The translations under genes were made by a program, and so were the position numbers. DNA of 64,000 nucleotides from Thalassobius sp965218685. Its GTDB lineage: Bacteria > Pseudomonadota > Alphaproteobacteria > Rhodobacterales > Rhodobacteraceae. The notes under the pieces were generated by a model. It saw only the letters and a list, made by a program, of their open reading frames with translations, was not told where the DNA came from and searched no databases. Shown piece by piece: positions 43,612 to 53,064 of the stretch (positions are counted from its first letter, which is position 1; every line of letters starts with the position of its first letter). Where the stretch lies: positions 2,790,001-2,854,000 of the forward strand of contig NZ_OZ244657.1 of NCBI RefSeq assembly GCF_965218685.1, read 5' to 3'.

Positions 43612-45108
43612 ATGCTGGACTATACCCACGAGGATTGGAAATCACGCGCAGGCCAGATCGGTTTTCGCAGCAAAGCCTTTATTGATGGCAGGTTTGTTGA
43701 TGCGGTCTCGGGCAAGACATTCGACAGCATAAATCCCGCGACCGGAGAGGTGTTGACACAGGTGGCGGAATGCGACGCGGCGGATATTGATCTGGCTGTT
43801 GCAGCCGGGCGCCGCGCCTTTGAGGACGGGCGCTGGTCGCGTATGGCGCCAGGGGACCGCAAGGCTGTTTTGCTCAAACTGGCAGAGCTAATCCGCGCCA
43901 ATCTTGAAGAAATGGCGCTGCTCGACTCGCTGGATATGGGGAAACTGGTCACGGATGCGGCGACGATCGACGCGCCTGGCTCGGCCCATTTCTTCCAATG
44001 GTATGCCGAGGCCATCGACAAGGTCTATGACGAGGTCGCGCCGACCGGACCGGGTGATTTGGCGCTGATCAGCCGCGTGCCCTTGGGTGTTGTCGGGGCC
44101 GTCACGCCCTGGAATTTTCCGTTGGACATGGCGACATGGAAAGCTGCAGCCGCGCTTGCCGCTGGCAATTCAGTGGTTCTGAAACCGGCCGAGCAATCTC
44201 CGCTTTCGGCTCTGCGCCTGGCCGAGCTGGCATCCGAGGCGGGTGTGCCCGATGGGGTTTTCAATGTGGTTCCGGGCTTTGGCCACACTGCAGGTCAGGC
44301 CCTGGGTCTACATATGGACGTCGACTGTCTGGCCTTCACCGGCTCAACAGTGATTGGCAAGAAGTTCATGGAGTATTCCGGCCAATCGAACCTGAAACAG
44401 GTCTGGCCGGAAACCGGCGGGAAATCCCCCAACCTGATCTTTGCCGATTGCGAAGATCTCGATGCGGCCGCCGACATGGCCGCCTTTGGCATATTCTTCA
44501 ATCAGGGCGAGGTCTGTTCGGCGAATTCGCGGCTGTATGTCGACCGCAGGATCAAGGACGCATTTGTCGAAAAGATGATTGCCCGTGCAGAGGCAATGCA
44601 GCCCGGAGATCCGCTGGACCCGCGATCGAAAATGGGGGCCATTGTCGACGAAAAGCAAACCCAAGGCATCATGGGTTTCGTTGAAGCAGGTCGTAAGACA
44701 GCAAATCTGGTTGCTGGAGGAGAGCGCGTTACCGTTGAGGGCAAGGGCTGTTTCGTGCAGCCCACCATATTTGACGACGTTGCCCACGACGACCCCCTCG
44801 CCCGCGACGAAATTTTCGGGCCGGTCCTGTCCATTGTTCCATTCGAGAGCGAGGACCAGGCGGTTGCTATGGCCAATGACTCAATCTACGGGCTGGCAGC
44901 CTCGGTCTGGACCGACAACCTGTCACGGGCCTGCCGTGTGGCCGACCGGCTTCAGGTGGGGACCGTATCGGTCAACACGGTCGATGCCCTGTCCGCGCAG
45001 ACCCCATTCGGAGGCATGAAACAATCCGGATTTGGCCGCGACTTGTCTTTGCATTCGCTTGAGAAATACACTGCCCTGAAAACCACATGGATCAAGTACC
45101 GGGCCTGA
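43612..45108 (+). CDS. Aldehyde dehydrogenase (PuuC-like)
   Basis: The 498-residue NAD(P)-dependent enzyme has the catalytic C302 in FFNQGEVCSANSRLYVDRR and the glutamate motif around VWPETGGKSPNLIF, with VTPWNFPLDMATWK for the cofactor. It is closest in pattern to gamma-glutamyl-aminobutyraldehyde or aminoaldehyde dehydrogenases, so it would oxidise an amine-derived aldehyde to the acid. The C-terminal FGGMKQSGFGRDLSLHSLEKYT is typical. It lies inside the co-directional amine cluster. Confidence 0.95.
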   Translation: MLDYTHEDWKSRAGQIGFRSKAFIDGRFVDAVSGKTFDSINPATGEVLTQVAECDAADIDLAVAAGRRAFEDGRWSRMAPGDRKAVLLKLAELIRANLEEMALLDSLDMGKLVTDAATIDAPGSAHFFQWYAEAIDKVYDEVAPTGPGDLALISRVPLGVVGAVTPWNFPLDMATWKAAAALAAGNSVVLKPAEQSPLSALRLAELASEAGVPDGVFNVVPGFGHTAGQALGLHMDVDCLAFTGSTVIGKKFMEYSGQSNLKQVWPETGGKSPNLIFADCEDLDAAADMAAFGIFFNQGEVCSANSRLYVDRRIKDAFVEKMIARAEAMQPGDPLDPRSKMGAIVDEKQTQGIMGFVEAGRKTANLVAGGERVTVEGKGCFVQPTIFDDVAHDDPLARDEIFGPVLSIVPFESEDQAVAMANDSIYGLAASVWTDNLSRACRVADRLQVGTVSVNTVDALSAQTPFGGMKQSGFGRDLSLHSLEKYTALKTTWIKYRA

Positions 45109-45136
45109 TCTGCCAACTCCCGCTCAAAGGAGCGAT

Positions 45137-46072
45137 ATGCTTAGGTTCACGCTGAGACAACTGGAATATTTTGTTGCCGTCGGAGAAGCCGGGTCAATAG
45201 CCCAGGCGTCAGAGATGGTCAACGTGTCGTCGCCGTCCATCTCGACGGCGATTACGCAGCTTGAGCGTGAGTTTGGCCTGCCTCTTTTTGTGCGCCAACA
45301 TGCGCAGGGCCTGTCGCTGACAACAGCCGGAAAACAGATGTTTGAACAGGCCAAGAATGTGCTGAACGAATCCGCCGGTCTGGTGGATCTCGCGGGCGAT
45401 ATTTCAGGGACGGTTCGGGGGCCTTTATCGGTTGGCTGTCTGGTGACGTTTGCCCAGATGGTGCTGCCTGCAGTCCGCCGCAGTTTTGTGACCACCTATC
45501 CCGACGTCCGTGTCCGGCAATATGAATTGAACCAGCTTGAGATTTTCAGCGGTCTGCGCCGGGCCGAGATTGACCTGGCACTGACCTATGATCTGGATGT
45601 GCCGGCAGACCTGAATTTCGTCCCCCTTCTGGATCTGCCGCCCTTCGTTTTGGTCAATGAAGATCATTCCTTGGCCGGTCGAGACTCGGTCACGGTTCAG
45701 GATCTTGTGCCGCATCCCATGGTGCTGCTCGACCTTCCGCTTAGCTCGGACTATTTCCTGTCTTTCTTCACGCAGATTGGGGCCAAACCGATCATCGCAG
45801 AGCGCACCCGCGATATGGCCGTCATGCGCAGTATGGTGGGCAATGGTTTTGGCTATTCGATAGCCAATGTGCGGCCCCTGAGGGGTGTCGCACCTGATGG
45901 TAAAAAGCTCCAGTTCCTGCCGTTCGAAGGCGACGTGCGCCCCATGCGGATGGGGCTGCTGATGGCCAAGGATGTCGAAAGCGCAAACGTGGTCCGGGCT
46001 TTCGTAGCGCATTGCAAGAGCTTGCAAGAAGGCGGTGTTCTTCCAGAGTTGGCCGGCGGTTCCGGTCTGTAG
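45137..46072 (+). CDS. LysR-type transcriptional regulator (in operon)
   Basis: The 311-residue protein has the LysR helix-turn-helix (QLEYFVAVGEAGSIAQASEMVNVSSPSISTAITQL, in parts) and an effector domain. It is unusual in being on the same strand and only 28 bases after the aldehyde dehydrogenase gene and 12 before the deacylase gene, so it is probably cotranscribed with its targets instead of divergent from them. AAAGGAG lies a good distance before the ATG at 45137. Confidence 0.92.
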   Translation: MLRFTLRQLEYFVAVGEAGSIAQASEMVNVSSPSISTAITQLEREFGLPLFVRQHAQGLSLTTAGKQMFEQAKNVLNESAGLVDLAGDISGTVRGPLSVGCLVTFAQMVLPAVRRSFVTTYPDVRVRQYELNQLEIFSGLRRAEIDLALTYDLDVPADLNFVPLLDLPPFVLVNEDHSLAGRDSVTVQDLVPHPMVLLDLPLSSDYFLSFFTQIGAKPIIAERTRDMAVMRSMVGNGFGYSIANVRPLRGVAPDGKKLQFLPFEGDVRPMRMGLLMAKDVESANVVRAFVAHCKSLQEGGVLPELAGGSGL

Positions 46073-46084
46073 AATGAGTGATAC

Positions 46085-47230
46085 ATGTCCCTGACAATAG
46101 ACGTTCTTGCGCGGCTGGTCGCCTTTGACACGGTCAGCGCCCGATCCAATCTGTGCATCATCGACTTTATCGAGGACTTCCTGGCAGATCGTGGGTTCCG
46201 GCTGCAGCGCATCCCGGATCAAACCGGGGAGAAATCCGGTTTATATGCCGAGATTGGACCCGCTGGTGACGGTATCCTGCTGTCGGCGCACACCGATGTC
46301 GTTCCGGTCGAGGGCCAGGTCTGGACACGCGATCCATTCTCTCTGACACGCGACGGTGATCGCCTGTATGGGCGGGGGACAACCGATATGAAAGGCTATG
46401 TCGCGGCGATGCTATACGCGGCGGACCTGGCCTCGAAAGTGCAGCTGTCCCAACCGCTCAAGCTTGTCTTTTCCTATGATGAAGAGATTGGCTGTGTCGG
46501 CATTCAGAACATGATCGGCCAGCTTGCCCCCTTGCTGGGGAAGCCACGGGCGTGCTTTGTCGGCGAACCGACCGAGATGCAGGTCGCGGTAGGGCACAAG
46601 GGCAAAGCTGCCTTGCGCGCGATCTGTCATGGACAGACCGGCCATTCAGCACTGGCGCCCAAGTTCGTCAACGCTCTGCATTTGGCGACGGACATGGTTT
46701 CCGATCTCAGGGGGCTACAAGCCTGGTTGCAAAACCACGGCGCCCAAGATGCAGACTATGACATCCCCTACAGCACCGTGCATGTGGGCAAGCTTACAAG
46801 CGGGACCGCGTTGAACATCGTACCGGACCGCGCGGAACTGACCTTTGAGTATCGTCATCTGGCAGCAGATTCCTCTGAGAACATTCTGGCCAAGATCCAT
46901 TCCGCTGCCGAACATATCTGTCATCGCTATCGTTCGGCCTGGCCCGGCGTACAGATCGAGATCGACCGCTATAATGCCTATCCGGGCCTCGATGTTGCCC
47001 CCACATCGCAGGTCGTCGACACGGCTCTGACCCTGGCCAATGCCAACGGGGTTACCAAAGTTCCCTTTGGGACAGAGGCCGGTTTTTTTGCGGCGCTCGG
47101 CATCCCCACCGTTGTCTGCGGTCCGGGATCGATGGAACGGCAAGGTCACAAGCCTGACGAGTGCATCGAGCTTTCTCAGCTGCACAGCTGCGAGCAAATG
47201 ATGCAGCGGATCATAGATGACCTTGCATGA
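46085..47230 (+). CDS. ArgE/DapE family deacylase (acetylornithine deacetylase-like)
   Basis: The 381-residue metallopeptidase-type enzyme has the M20 zinc ligands: LSAHTDVVPVEGQVW (His and Asp), GRGTTDMKGYVAAML, and FSYDEEIGCVG with the bridging Glu pair. The dimerisation insert includes GHKGKAALRAICHGQTGHSALAPK (parts). It removes an acyl group from an N-acyl amino acid or amine. Its location points to catabolism of an N-acylated amine, not arginine synthesis. The gene follows the LysR gene by 12 bases. Confidence 0.92.
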   Translation: MSLTIDVLARLVAFDTVSARSNLCIIDFIEDFLADRGFRLQRIPDQTGEKSGLYAEIGPAGDGILLSAHTDVVPVEGQVWTRDPFSLTRDGDRLYGRGTTDMKGYVAAMLYAADLASKVQLSQPLKLVFSYDEEIGCVGIQNMIGQLAPLLGKPRACFVGEPTEMQVAVGHKGKAALRAICHGQTGHSALAPKFVNALHLATDMVSDLRGLQAWLQNHGAQDADYDIPYSTVHVGKLTSGTALNIVPDRAELTFEYRHLAADSSENILAKIHSAAEHICHRYRSAWPGVQIEIDRYNAYPGLDVAPTSQVVDTALTLANANGVTKVPFGTEAGFFAALGIPTVVCGPGSMERQGHKPDECIELSQLHSCEQMMQRIIDDLA

Positions 47231-47599
47231 GGAGTGGCAACTAGCCCCTCGTGTCCAAACCGCCTGACCTGTCCAGCCCGCGCAAGGCGTCCGCAGAAGA
47301 TGGACCTGTGGCCCCGTTACGCTTGGCATTTCTCAACGAGTATAGATTTCCCGATGCCGATCTCCGCCTCCAGAGGCTCCGGCCTGCCGTTGTCAGCCTG
47401 CATAATGAATCAGCAAAGCCGCTTATCACGCCCAGTTGATAGGCGGACCCGCGCAGACCACAGAAGCAATCCCCTTGTAACGCGTTGTTATCACTAAATT
47501 TAGGCAGGCCCTAATCCGGGGGTCGGTTCTTGTGAATAGGTAAAACAGGGCGCGCGCTGGCATTAGGCGAAAAGGACAAAATGCAAAGGAAATGCGCGC
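47231..47599. other. Gene-free stretch between deacylase and GMC dehydrogenase
   Basis: The 369 bases hold no convincing gene. Short reading frames exist on both strands but none has family support. The left half contains the weak IS-like end described separately. The right end must carry the ribosome site (AAGGA) and possibly a promoter for the GMC gene, which has a GTG start. Confidence 0.4.
47251..47420 (-). mobile_element. Possible IS5-group insertion sequence remnant
   Basis: On the minus strand a sequence starting GGCTTTGCTGATTCATTATG (47420 downward) resembles the terminal inverted repeat of IS5-group elements, which open with GGCTTTGTTGA. It leads into a gene-free stretch with no matching right end or transposase in the window. 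This is a weak call based on remembered end sequences, and it could be chance. No target site duplication was found. Confidence 0.3.
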
Positions 47600-49198
47600 G
47601 TGGAAGAATTCGATTACGTTATTGTTGGCGCAGGTTCGGCGGGGTGTGTGCTCGCCAACCGGCTGTCATCGAAGCCTGATATTCGGATCTGTATCGTGGA
47701 AGCGGGCGGCAAGGACAGCTCTTTGCGTGTCCGGATTCCTGCGGGAATTCTGTCTTTGTACAACGACCCAAAATACGACTACGGCTATTACAGCGTTCCC
47801 CAGCCCGAACTGAACAACCGCCGCATCCCGCTGAACCGTGGCAAAGCACTGGGGGGCTCGTCTGCGATTAACTCCATGCTCTACATTCGCGGGGCCGCGT
47901 CGGACTATGACGCTTGGGCCGATCTTGGCTGCGCAAGCTGGGGCTGGAATGATGTCCTGCCTATCTTCAAGGATCTTGAGAACAACCACATTGGACAGGA
48001 TGCCGCTTATCACGGCACGGCCGGTGAATTGCACGTCAACCTGCACCGCGATCCGAACCCTGTCGCCAGGATGTTCATCAACGCGGGCCAAGCTGTCGGC
48101 CTGACCGAAAACAGGGACATGAACGGGCCACGCCAGGAAGGTCTGGGGATCTACAACGTGACCCAGAATGATGGCATGCGCTGGTCATCCTACCGGGCGT
48201 TTCTGCACCCGGTGCGCCACCGCGAAAACCTGACCATCCTGACCGGGACAGCCACCAACCGCGTGCTGATCGAGGGTGGTAAGGCCGTAGGCGTCGAAGT
48301 CTCCGATAAAAACGGCACGCGCATTCTAAAGGCCAAACGCGAGGTTATCTTGTCCGCCGGTGCGTTTAATTCGCCCGAACTGTTGCTGAAATCCGGGGTC
48401 GGGCCCGCGAAAATGCTGCAAGGCGCGGGTGTGCCCGTGGTCTGTGACCTGCCCGGTGTGGGGCAAAACCTGCAAGACCACATCGATGGGATGATCACGG
48501 TCCGGTCCCGCTCGACCAAGACCTTGGGCCTCTCTTTCCGCAATTTGCCATCGATCCTTGCCGCGCCGTTCAAATGGGTTGCCAGCCGCAAGGGGATGTT
48601 CACCACCAACTATGTTGAATCCGGTGGATTTGCCCGCACAGAATTAGCCGGCAAAGAACCTGACATCCAGTTCCACTTTGTGCCGGGATATCGCAGTCAC
48701 CGCGGCCGGATCATTGAATACGGCCATGGTTATGCCGTCCACACCTGCGTGCTGCGCCCCAAGTCCATTGGAGAAGTTAGACTCTCGTCCTCCGGCGAAC
48801 TGGAAATCGACCCCAGATTTTTTTCGGACCCGCAGGACGCAAAGGTTCTGGTCGAGGGTATCAAAACCGCGCGGAAAATTCTGGGCGACCAGACTTTTGA
48901 CACCATCCGAGGCAGGGAAATGCTGCCCGGTGACCACATCCAGAGCGATGAAGACATCCTCGCCTATCTGCAAGACGCCGCGCTGACCGTCTTTCATCCT
49001 GTGGGCACCTGCAAAATGGGCACAGATGACAAGGCTGTCACCGATCCAGCATCGCTGAAAGTGTACGGGGTCGACGGGCTTCGGGTCGCGGATGCGTCGA
49101 TCATGCCGACACTGATCGGCGGGAACACCAACGCGCCGTCGATGATGATCGGCGAGAAATGCGCCCGCATGATCCTGGCCGAAGCCGCCTGCCCCTAG
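47600..49198 (+). CDS. GMC family FAD-dependent dehydrogenase
   Basis: The 532-residue flavoprotein has the FAD motif VIVGAGSAGCVLANRLS, the RGKALGGSSAINSMLYIRG signature, ILSAGAFNSPELLLKSG, and the C-terminal active-site His and Asn (TVFHPVGTCKMG and GGNTNAPSMMIGEKC). It oxidises an alcohol. Its place between the deacylase and the polyamine-type transporter suggests an amino-alcohol or choline-like substrate. The start is GTG 47600, with AAGGA about ten bases upstream. It is a different branch from the other GMC gene in this window. Confidence 0.93.
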   Translation: MEEFDYVIVGAGSAGCVLANRLSSKPDIRICIVEAGGKDSSLRVRIPAGILSLYNDPKYDYGYYSVPQPELNNRRIPLNRGKALGGSSAINSMLYIRGAASDYDAWADLGCASWGWNDVLPIFKDLENNHIGQDAAYHGTAGELHVNLHRDPNPVARMFINAGQAVGLTENRDMNGPRQEGLGIYNVTQNDGMRWSSYRAFLHPVRHRENLTILTGTATNRVLIEGGKAVGVEVSDKNGTRILKAKREVILSAGAFNSPELLLKSGVGPAKMLQGAGVPVVCDLPGVGQNLQDHIDGMITVRSRSTKTLGLSFRNLPSILAAPFKWVASRKGMFTTNYVESGGFARTELAGKEPDIQFHFVPGYRSHRGRIIEYGHGYAVHTCVLRPKSIGEVRLSSSGELEIDPRFFSDPQDAKVLVEGIKTARKILGDQTFDTIRGREMLPGDHIQSDEDILAYLQDAALTVFHPVGTCKMGTDDKAVTDPASLKVYGVDGLRVADASIMPTLIGGNTNAPSMMIGEKCARMILAEAACP

Positions 49199-49252
49199 CT
49201 TGAGACATGACACAGATCCTCCGCCGCGTCGGAGCTACAAAGGATTACATCC

Positions 49253-50326
49253 ATGACCCTGACATCAGCCATCGAGGTGGTGAACGTATCAAAGAATTTC
49301 GGCAGCTACACCGCTTTGGACCACGTCGATTTCAAGATCCATCAGAACGAATTCTTCACGCTGTTGGGTCCCTCGGGATGCGGCAAGACAACGCTGCTCA
49401 GGATGATTGCGGGATTTGAAAGCCCCTCTTCCGGTTCCTTGTTGCTGAACGGGCAAGAGATCGATCAGATCCCAACCCACAAGCGGCCCGTGAACACGGT
49501 TTTTCAGAACTACGCCCTGTTCCCGCATATGACGCTGAGCCAGAACATTGCCTTCGGACTGCAAAACCTTGGCTGGGACAAGTCACGCATCCAGGCGCGT
49601 GTGGGACAGATGCTTGAAATGGTCCACATGGAACAATTCGCAAGCCGCAAGCCTGACCAGCTGTCCGGGGGGCAACGCCAGAGGATCGCCTTGGCCCGAG
49701 CCCTTGCAGCGGAACCCGAGGTGCTGCTGCTGGACGAGCCGCTTTCCGCACTGGACCTGAAGCTGCGCCAGGCGATGCGAGATGAGTTGCGCACGCTGCA
49801 ACGCGAAACCGGCATCACCTTTGTCTTTGTCACTCACGACCAGGAAGAGGCGCTGGATATGTCTGACCGTATCGCGGTCATGGGCAAAGGCCGCGTGCAG
49901 CAAATCGGATCTCCGCAAGACATCTACGAAGACCCCAAGAACCGGTTCGTCGCAGACTTCATCGGGGACACGAATTTCCTTGAAGGTGAAATCATAAACC
50001 TCGAGCGCGACAGGGCGACTATTCGCACCTCACTTGGTGCTGACATTACGACCACGTATCAAAGCGTTGACGGCAAGGGGCCTGCGACCATGTCGATCCG
50101 GCCCGAGAAAATCGGTGTGGGCGATCAGGCCGAAGGCCAGGTCTTTACCGGCCGCGTGGTCTCGCGGAACTACATGGGCGGGTTCACGCATTACACCATC
50201 AAAGTCGGTGACGTCGAGCTGCGCCTGTCGCGCAGGAATGCCCAATCGCAGCAGCACGCGCTGGAGATTGGCAGTGAGACCCAGATTGGCTTCAAAGACG
50301 CAAACGCAAGGATTTTGGGCCGATGA
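49253..50326 (+). CDS. potA: Polyamine-type ABC transporter ATP-binding protein
   Basis: The 357-residue ATPase has Walker A (GPSGCGKTT), signature (LSGGQRQRIALARAL), Walker B (LLLDEPLSALD) and a C-terminal TOBE region (about residues 280-350), as in PotA/PotG. It drives uptake by the PotBC-like permeases encoded next. The next gene overlaps it by four bases. The substrate is not fixed by the sequence; polyamine is the family default. Confidence 0.94.
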   Translation: MTLTSAIEVVNVSKNFGSYTALDHVDFKIHQNEFFTLLGPSGCGKTTLLRMIAGFESPSSGSLLLNGQEIDQIPTHKRPVNTVFQNYALFPHMTLSQNIAFGLQNLGWDKSRIQARVGQMLEMVHMEQFASRKPDQLSGGQRQRIALARALAAEPEVLLLDEPLSALDLKLRQAMRDELRTLQRETGITFVFVTHDQEEALDMSDRIAVMGKGRVQQIGSPQDIYEDPKNRFVADFIGDTNFLEGEIINLERDRATIRTSLGADITTTYQSVDGKGPATMSIRPEKIGVGDQAEGQVFTGRVVSRNYMGGFTHYTIKVGDVELRLSRRNAQSQQHALEIGSETQIGFKDANARILGR

Positions 50327-51198
50327 GCAAGTCCTTCCGCTTCTGGGGTCTGGTCCCTGCCTGGGTGTTGATGCTGCTGATGCTCATACTACCCATTTTC
50401 GTTGTCGCTGGAGTCAGTGTGGCCGAGCGCGGTTCCTATGGTGGTTTCAACTGGGATTTTGACCTGTCATCCTATCGTCAGATTCTGTTCACCGTGGGGT
50501 GGACGGACGAATTGGAATTCGATCCCAAATACCTGCTGATCATTGGGCGGACCCTGCTGTTCGCCGGCATCACAACGATCATCTGTACGCTTCTGGCCTT
50601 GCCGGTTGCCTATTTCATTGCGTTGCAGAACTCGGGCCTTAAGATCGCTCTGCTCTATCTAGTCACCCTGCCCTTCTGGGTCTCGATGATCGTGCGGGTC
50701 TATGCTTGGCTGATCATCCTGGGAAATGACGGGATACTGGAAAAAGTGTTCCAGCTTTTTGGCGGGCCAGATATCCAGGGCTTTCTGTTCACTCCGGGCG
50801 CGATGATCACGGGCATGGTCTACAGCTATGTCCCGCTGATGATCCTGCCGGTCTATGCCAGCGTGGAAAAGATCGATCCTTCGCTGATCGAAGCCAGCCA
50901 TGATCTTTATGGCAGCCGCTGGGTTGCTTTGCGCCGAGTGATCCTGCCGCTGGCAGCGCCGGGCCTTGTCGCCGGTGGCATCCTGGTCTTTGTACCCTGC
51001 CTTGGCACGGTGCTGGAACCGATGCTGCTGGGTGGTGGCAAGCAACTCATGATGGGCACGCTGATCCAGACCCAATTCGGCGGTGCACGCAACTGGCCCT
51101 TCGGCGCGGCTGTCGCAATGGTCCTGCTGACGCTGGTCATCCTGTTCCTGCTGCTGAACGCACGTCGGGCAGCGCTGCGCTCGGAGGTCGTCCAATGA
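50323..51198 (+). CDS. potB: ABC transporter permease (PotB-like)
   Basis: The 291-residue inner membrane protein has six predicted helices and the EAA loop EASHDLYGSRWVALRRVILPLAAPG that docks on the ATPase. It overlaps potA and potC by four bases each, so the three are translationally coupled. The N-terminal half carries a longer periplasmic loop (SYGGFNWDFDLSSYRQ), usual for PotB/PotH. Confidence 0.92.
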   Translation: MSKSFRFWGLVPAWVLMLLMLILPIFVVAGVSVAERGSYGGFNWDFDLSSYRQILFTVGWTDELEFDPKYLLIIGRTLLFAGITTIICTLLALPVAYFIALQNSGLKIALLYLVTLPFWVSMIVRVYAWLIILGNDGILEKVFQLFGGPDIQGFLFTPGAMITGMVYSYVPLMILPVYASVEKIDPSLIEASHDLYGSRWVALRRVILPLAAPGLVAGGILVFVPCLGTVLEPMLLGGGKQLMMGTLIQTQFGGARNWPFGAAVAMVLLTLVILFLLLNARRAALRSEVVQ

Positions 51199-51995
51199 GC
51201 CGCCATGCCAACGTTCGCCACTATCCCGGGCTGCGCCTCCTCTCGATCCTCTTTTTCTTTTGGCTCTACCTGCCGATCGGGGTCGTGGTATTTCTGTCCT
51301 TCAACGAAAACCGTCTGGTCTCTGTTTGGAGCGGGTTTTCCACCAAATGGTACGCGGCGGCGCTCGAAAACACCTCTTTGATGAGCGCCTTGAAGGTCTC
51401 GTTGATCGTTGCGGTAATCGCGACGGTCTGCGCCACGCTGATCGCCCTGCTTGCTGCGATCGTGCTGACCCGCGCCACGGACATGAAGTTCCGGCGAGTG
51501 TCAGAGACAGTTATCAACCTACCGCTGCTCTTGCCCGAAATCGTGCTGGCTGTGGCCGTGCTGATCGTGTTCTCGCAAATCGGGATCACCAATGGTCTGC
51601 TGAAATTGGCGCTGGCTCATACCGCGTTTTGCACGCCGTTCGCCTTCCTTCCGATCCGGGCCCGACTGCAAGGCATGTCGATGGATTTCGAGGAGGCCGC
51701 GCGCGATCTGTACTCAACCCCGTTCGTCGCCTTCTATCGGGTCACCTTGCCAATGATTATGCCGGGCATCTTTGCCGGTGCGATGACCGCTTTCGTGATC
51801 TCTATGGACGATTTCATCACATCGAACCTGCTGAACTCGGGCGGGGCAACGACCTTGCCCGTTTATATCTTCAGCCTGATCCGCCAGGGCACAACGCCCG
51901 AACTGAATGCCGTTTCAACTTTGTTGATCGCCGCATCTCTTCTGCTCGCAACCCTTGTCCTTGTCTTGAACGCCAGGGCCCTGCGACGTGGATGA
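51195..51995 (+). CDS. potC: ABC transporter permease (PotC-like)
   Basis: The 266-residue membrane protein has six predicted helices and the EAA loop EEAARDLYSTPFVAFYRVTLPMIMPG. It is the partner of the PotB-like protein. It ends 55 bases before the binding protein gene, in a stretch with three tandem CACCAA units (52010-52028). Confidence 0.92.
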   Translation: MSRHANVRHYPGLRLLSILFFFWLYLPIGVVVFLSFNENRLVSVWSGFSTKWYAAALENTSLMSALKVSLIVAVIATVCATLIALLAAIVLTRATDMKFRRVSETVINLPLLLPEIVLAVAVLIVFSQIGITNGLLKLALAHTAFCTPFAFLPIRARLQGMSMDFEEAARDLYSTPFVAFYRVTLPMIMPGIFAGAMTAFVISMDDFITSNLLNSGGATTLPVYIFSLIRQGTTPELNAVSTLLIAASLLLATLVLVLNARALRRG

Positions 51996-52050
51996 GCCCC
52001 ACATCCGTACACCAACACCAACACCAACAGTTACCAAGGAGGTATCTATA

Positions 52051-53064
52051 ATGAAAAAACTACTAATGACTGCTGCCATGATCTTGCCGTTGGCAGGCAC
52101 TGCGTCTGCCGAAGGATCGCTTAACATCTACGTCTGGGCCGACTCGATCGCTCCTGACCTGATCGAAAAGTTCACGTCAGAGACCGGCATCGAGGTCAAC
52201 GTTGACAGCTTCTCGTCGAACGAAGACGCGCTGACCAAGCTGCAATCGGGTGCATCGGGTTACGATCTGGTCACCCCTTCGCAGCACTTCGTGAAGATCA
52301 TGATCGACGAAGGTCTGCTGGAAGACATCGACGCCCACGCGCTGAACGCCTACAACCAGCTGGACGAACGCTGGCAAGGCCAATGGTGGGATCCCAGCAA
52401 TGACTATTCGATCCCGTTGGCATATGGCACGGCCGGTTTCGCTGTGAACCGCGACAAATACGACGGCCCGGTCGACAGCTGGTCGGTTCTGTTCGAGCCG
52501 ACCGATCTGGCGGGCTCCATCGCGCTTCTGTCCTACCCCGACGAGGTCGTTTCGGCCGCTCAGCTGTATCTGGGGGTTGAATATTGCACCGAAAGCAAGG
52601 CCGACATGAAAAAGGTCTATGACCTTCTGGCCGCCCAAAAACCCGCCGTCGTGGCCTATACTTCGGACAACATCGAAAACCGGATCGGCTCGGGTGATGT
52701 TGGCGCGCATTTCTGGTGGGACGGTAACGCCCTGCGTCTGCGCAACTCGGGTGCGAATATCGAATTCGCCATGCCCAAGGAAGGGCTGGTTGGCTGGCTG
52801 GACAGCTTTGTCGTTCCTGCAGGGGCCGCAAATGTCGACAACGCCAAGGCATTCATCGAGTTCATGTCCACCGTCGAAAACGCAACCGTGCAGTACAATT
52901 ACTACGCCCACTCGGCCCCGGTTGAAATTGACGAAAGCAAAGCGGTTTACACTCAGGAAAACGCCCCCGAGCTGTTCCCAGATGTGCCGGTCATCTTTGC
53001 GCAGGCTTGCAGCGCCGAGGCACAGGACCTCGTCACCAAAGTCTGGACCGATCTGCTTCAGTAA
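52051..53064 (+). CDS. Periplasmic polyamine-binding protein (PotD/PotF-like)
   Basis: The 337-residue protein has a signal peptide (MKKLLMTAAMILPLAGTASA) and a PotD/PotF fold, with SLNIYVWADSIAPDLIEKF, SGYDLVTPSQHFVKIMIDEGLL, IPLAYGTAGFAVNRDKY and LVGWLDSFVVPAGAANVDNA. The acid ligands used for diamines in PotF are in this region, but the exact substrate cannot be read. The start is ATG 52051, placed by a perfect AAGGAGGT nine bases upstream. It is the last gene of the transporter unit. Confidence 0.93.
   Translation: MKKLLMTAAMILPLAGTASAEGSLNIYVWADSIAPDLIEKFTSETGIEVNVDSFSSNEDALTKLQSGASGYDLVTPSQHFVKIMIDEGLLEDIDAHALNAYNQLDERWQGQWWDPSNDYSIPLAYGTAGFAVNRDKYDGPVDSWSVLFEPTDLAGSIALLSYPDEVVSAAQLYLGVEYCTESKADMKKVYDLLAAQKPAVVAYTSDNIENRIGSGDVGAHFWWDGNALRLRNSGANIEFAMPKEGLVGWLDSFVVPAGAANVDNAKAFIEFMSTVENATVQYNYYAHSAPVEIDESKAVYTQENAPELFPDVPVIFAQACSAEAQDLVTKVWTDLLQ

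Noticed and set aside
46085..47230. Biosynthetic argE
   Set aside because: Its genes for arginine synthesis are not nearby, and the tight coupling to a LysR gene and an aldehyde dehydrogenase suggests catabolism.
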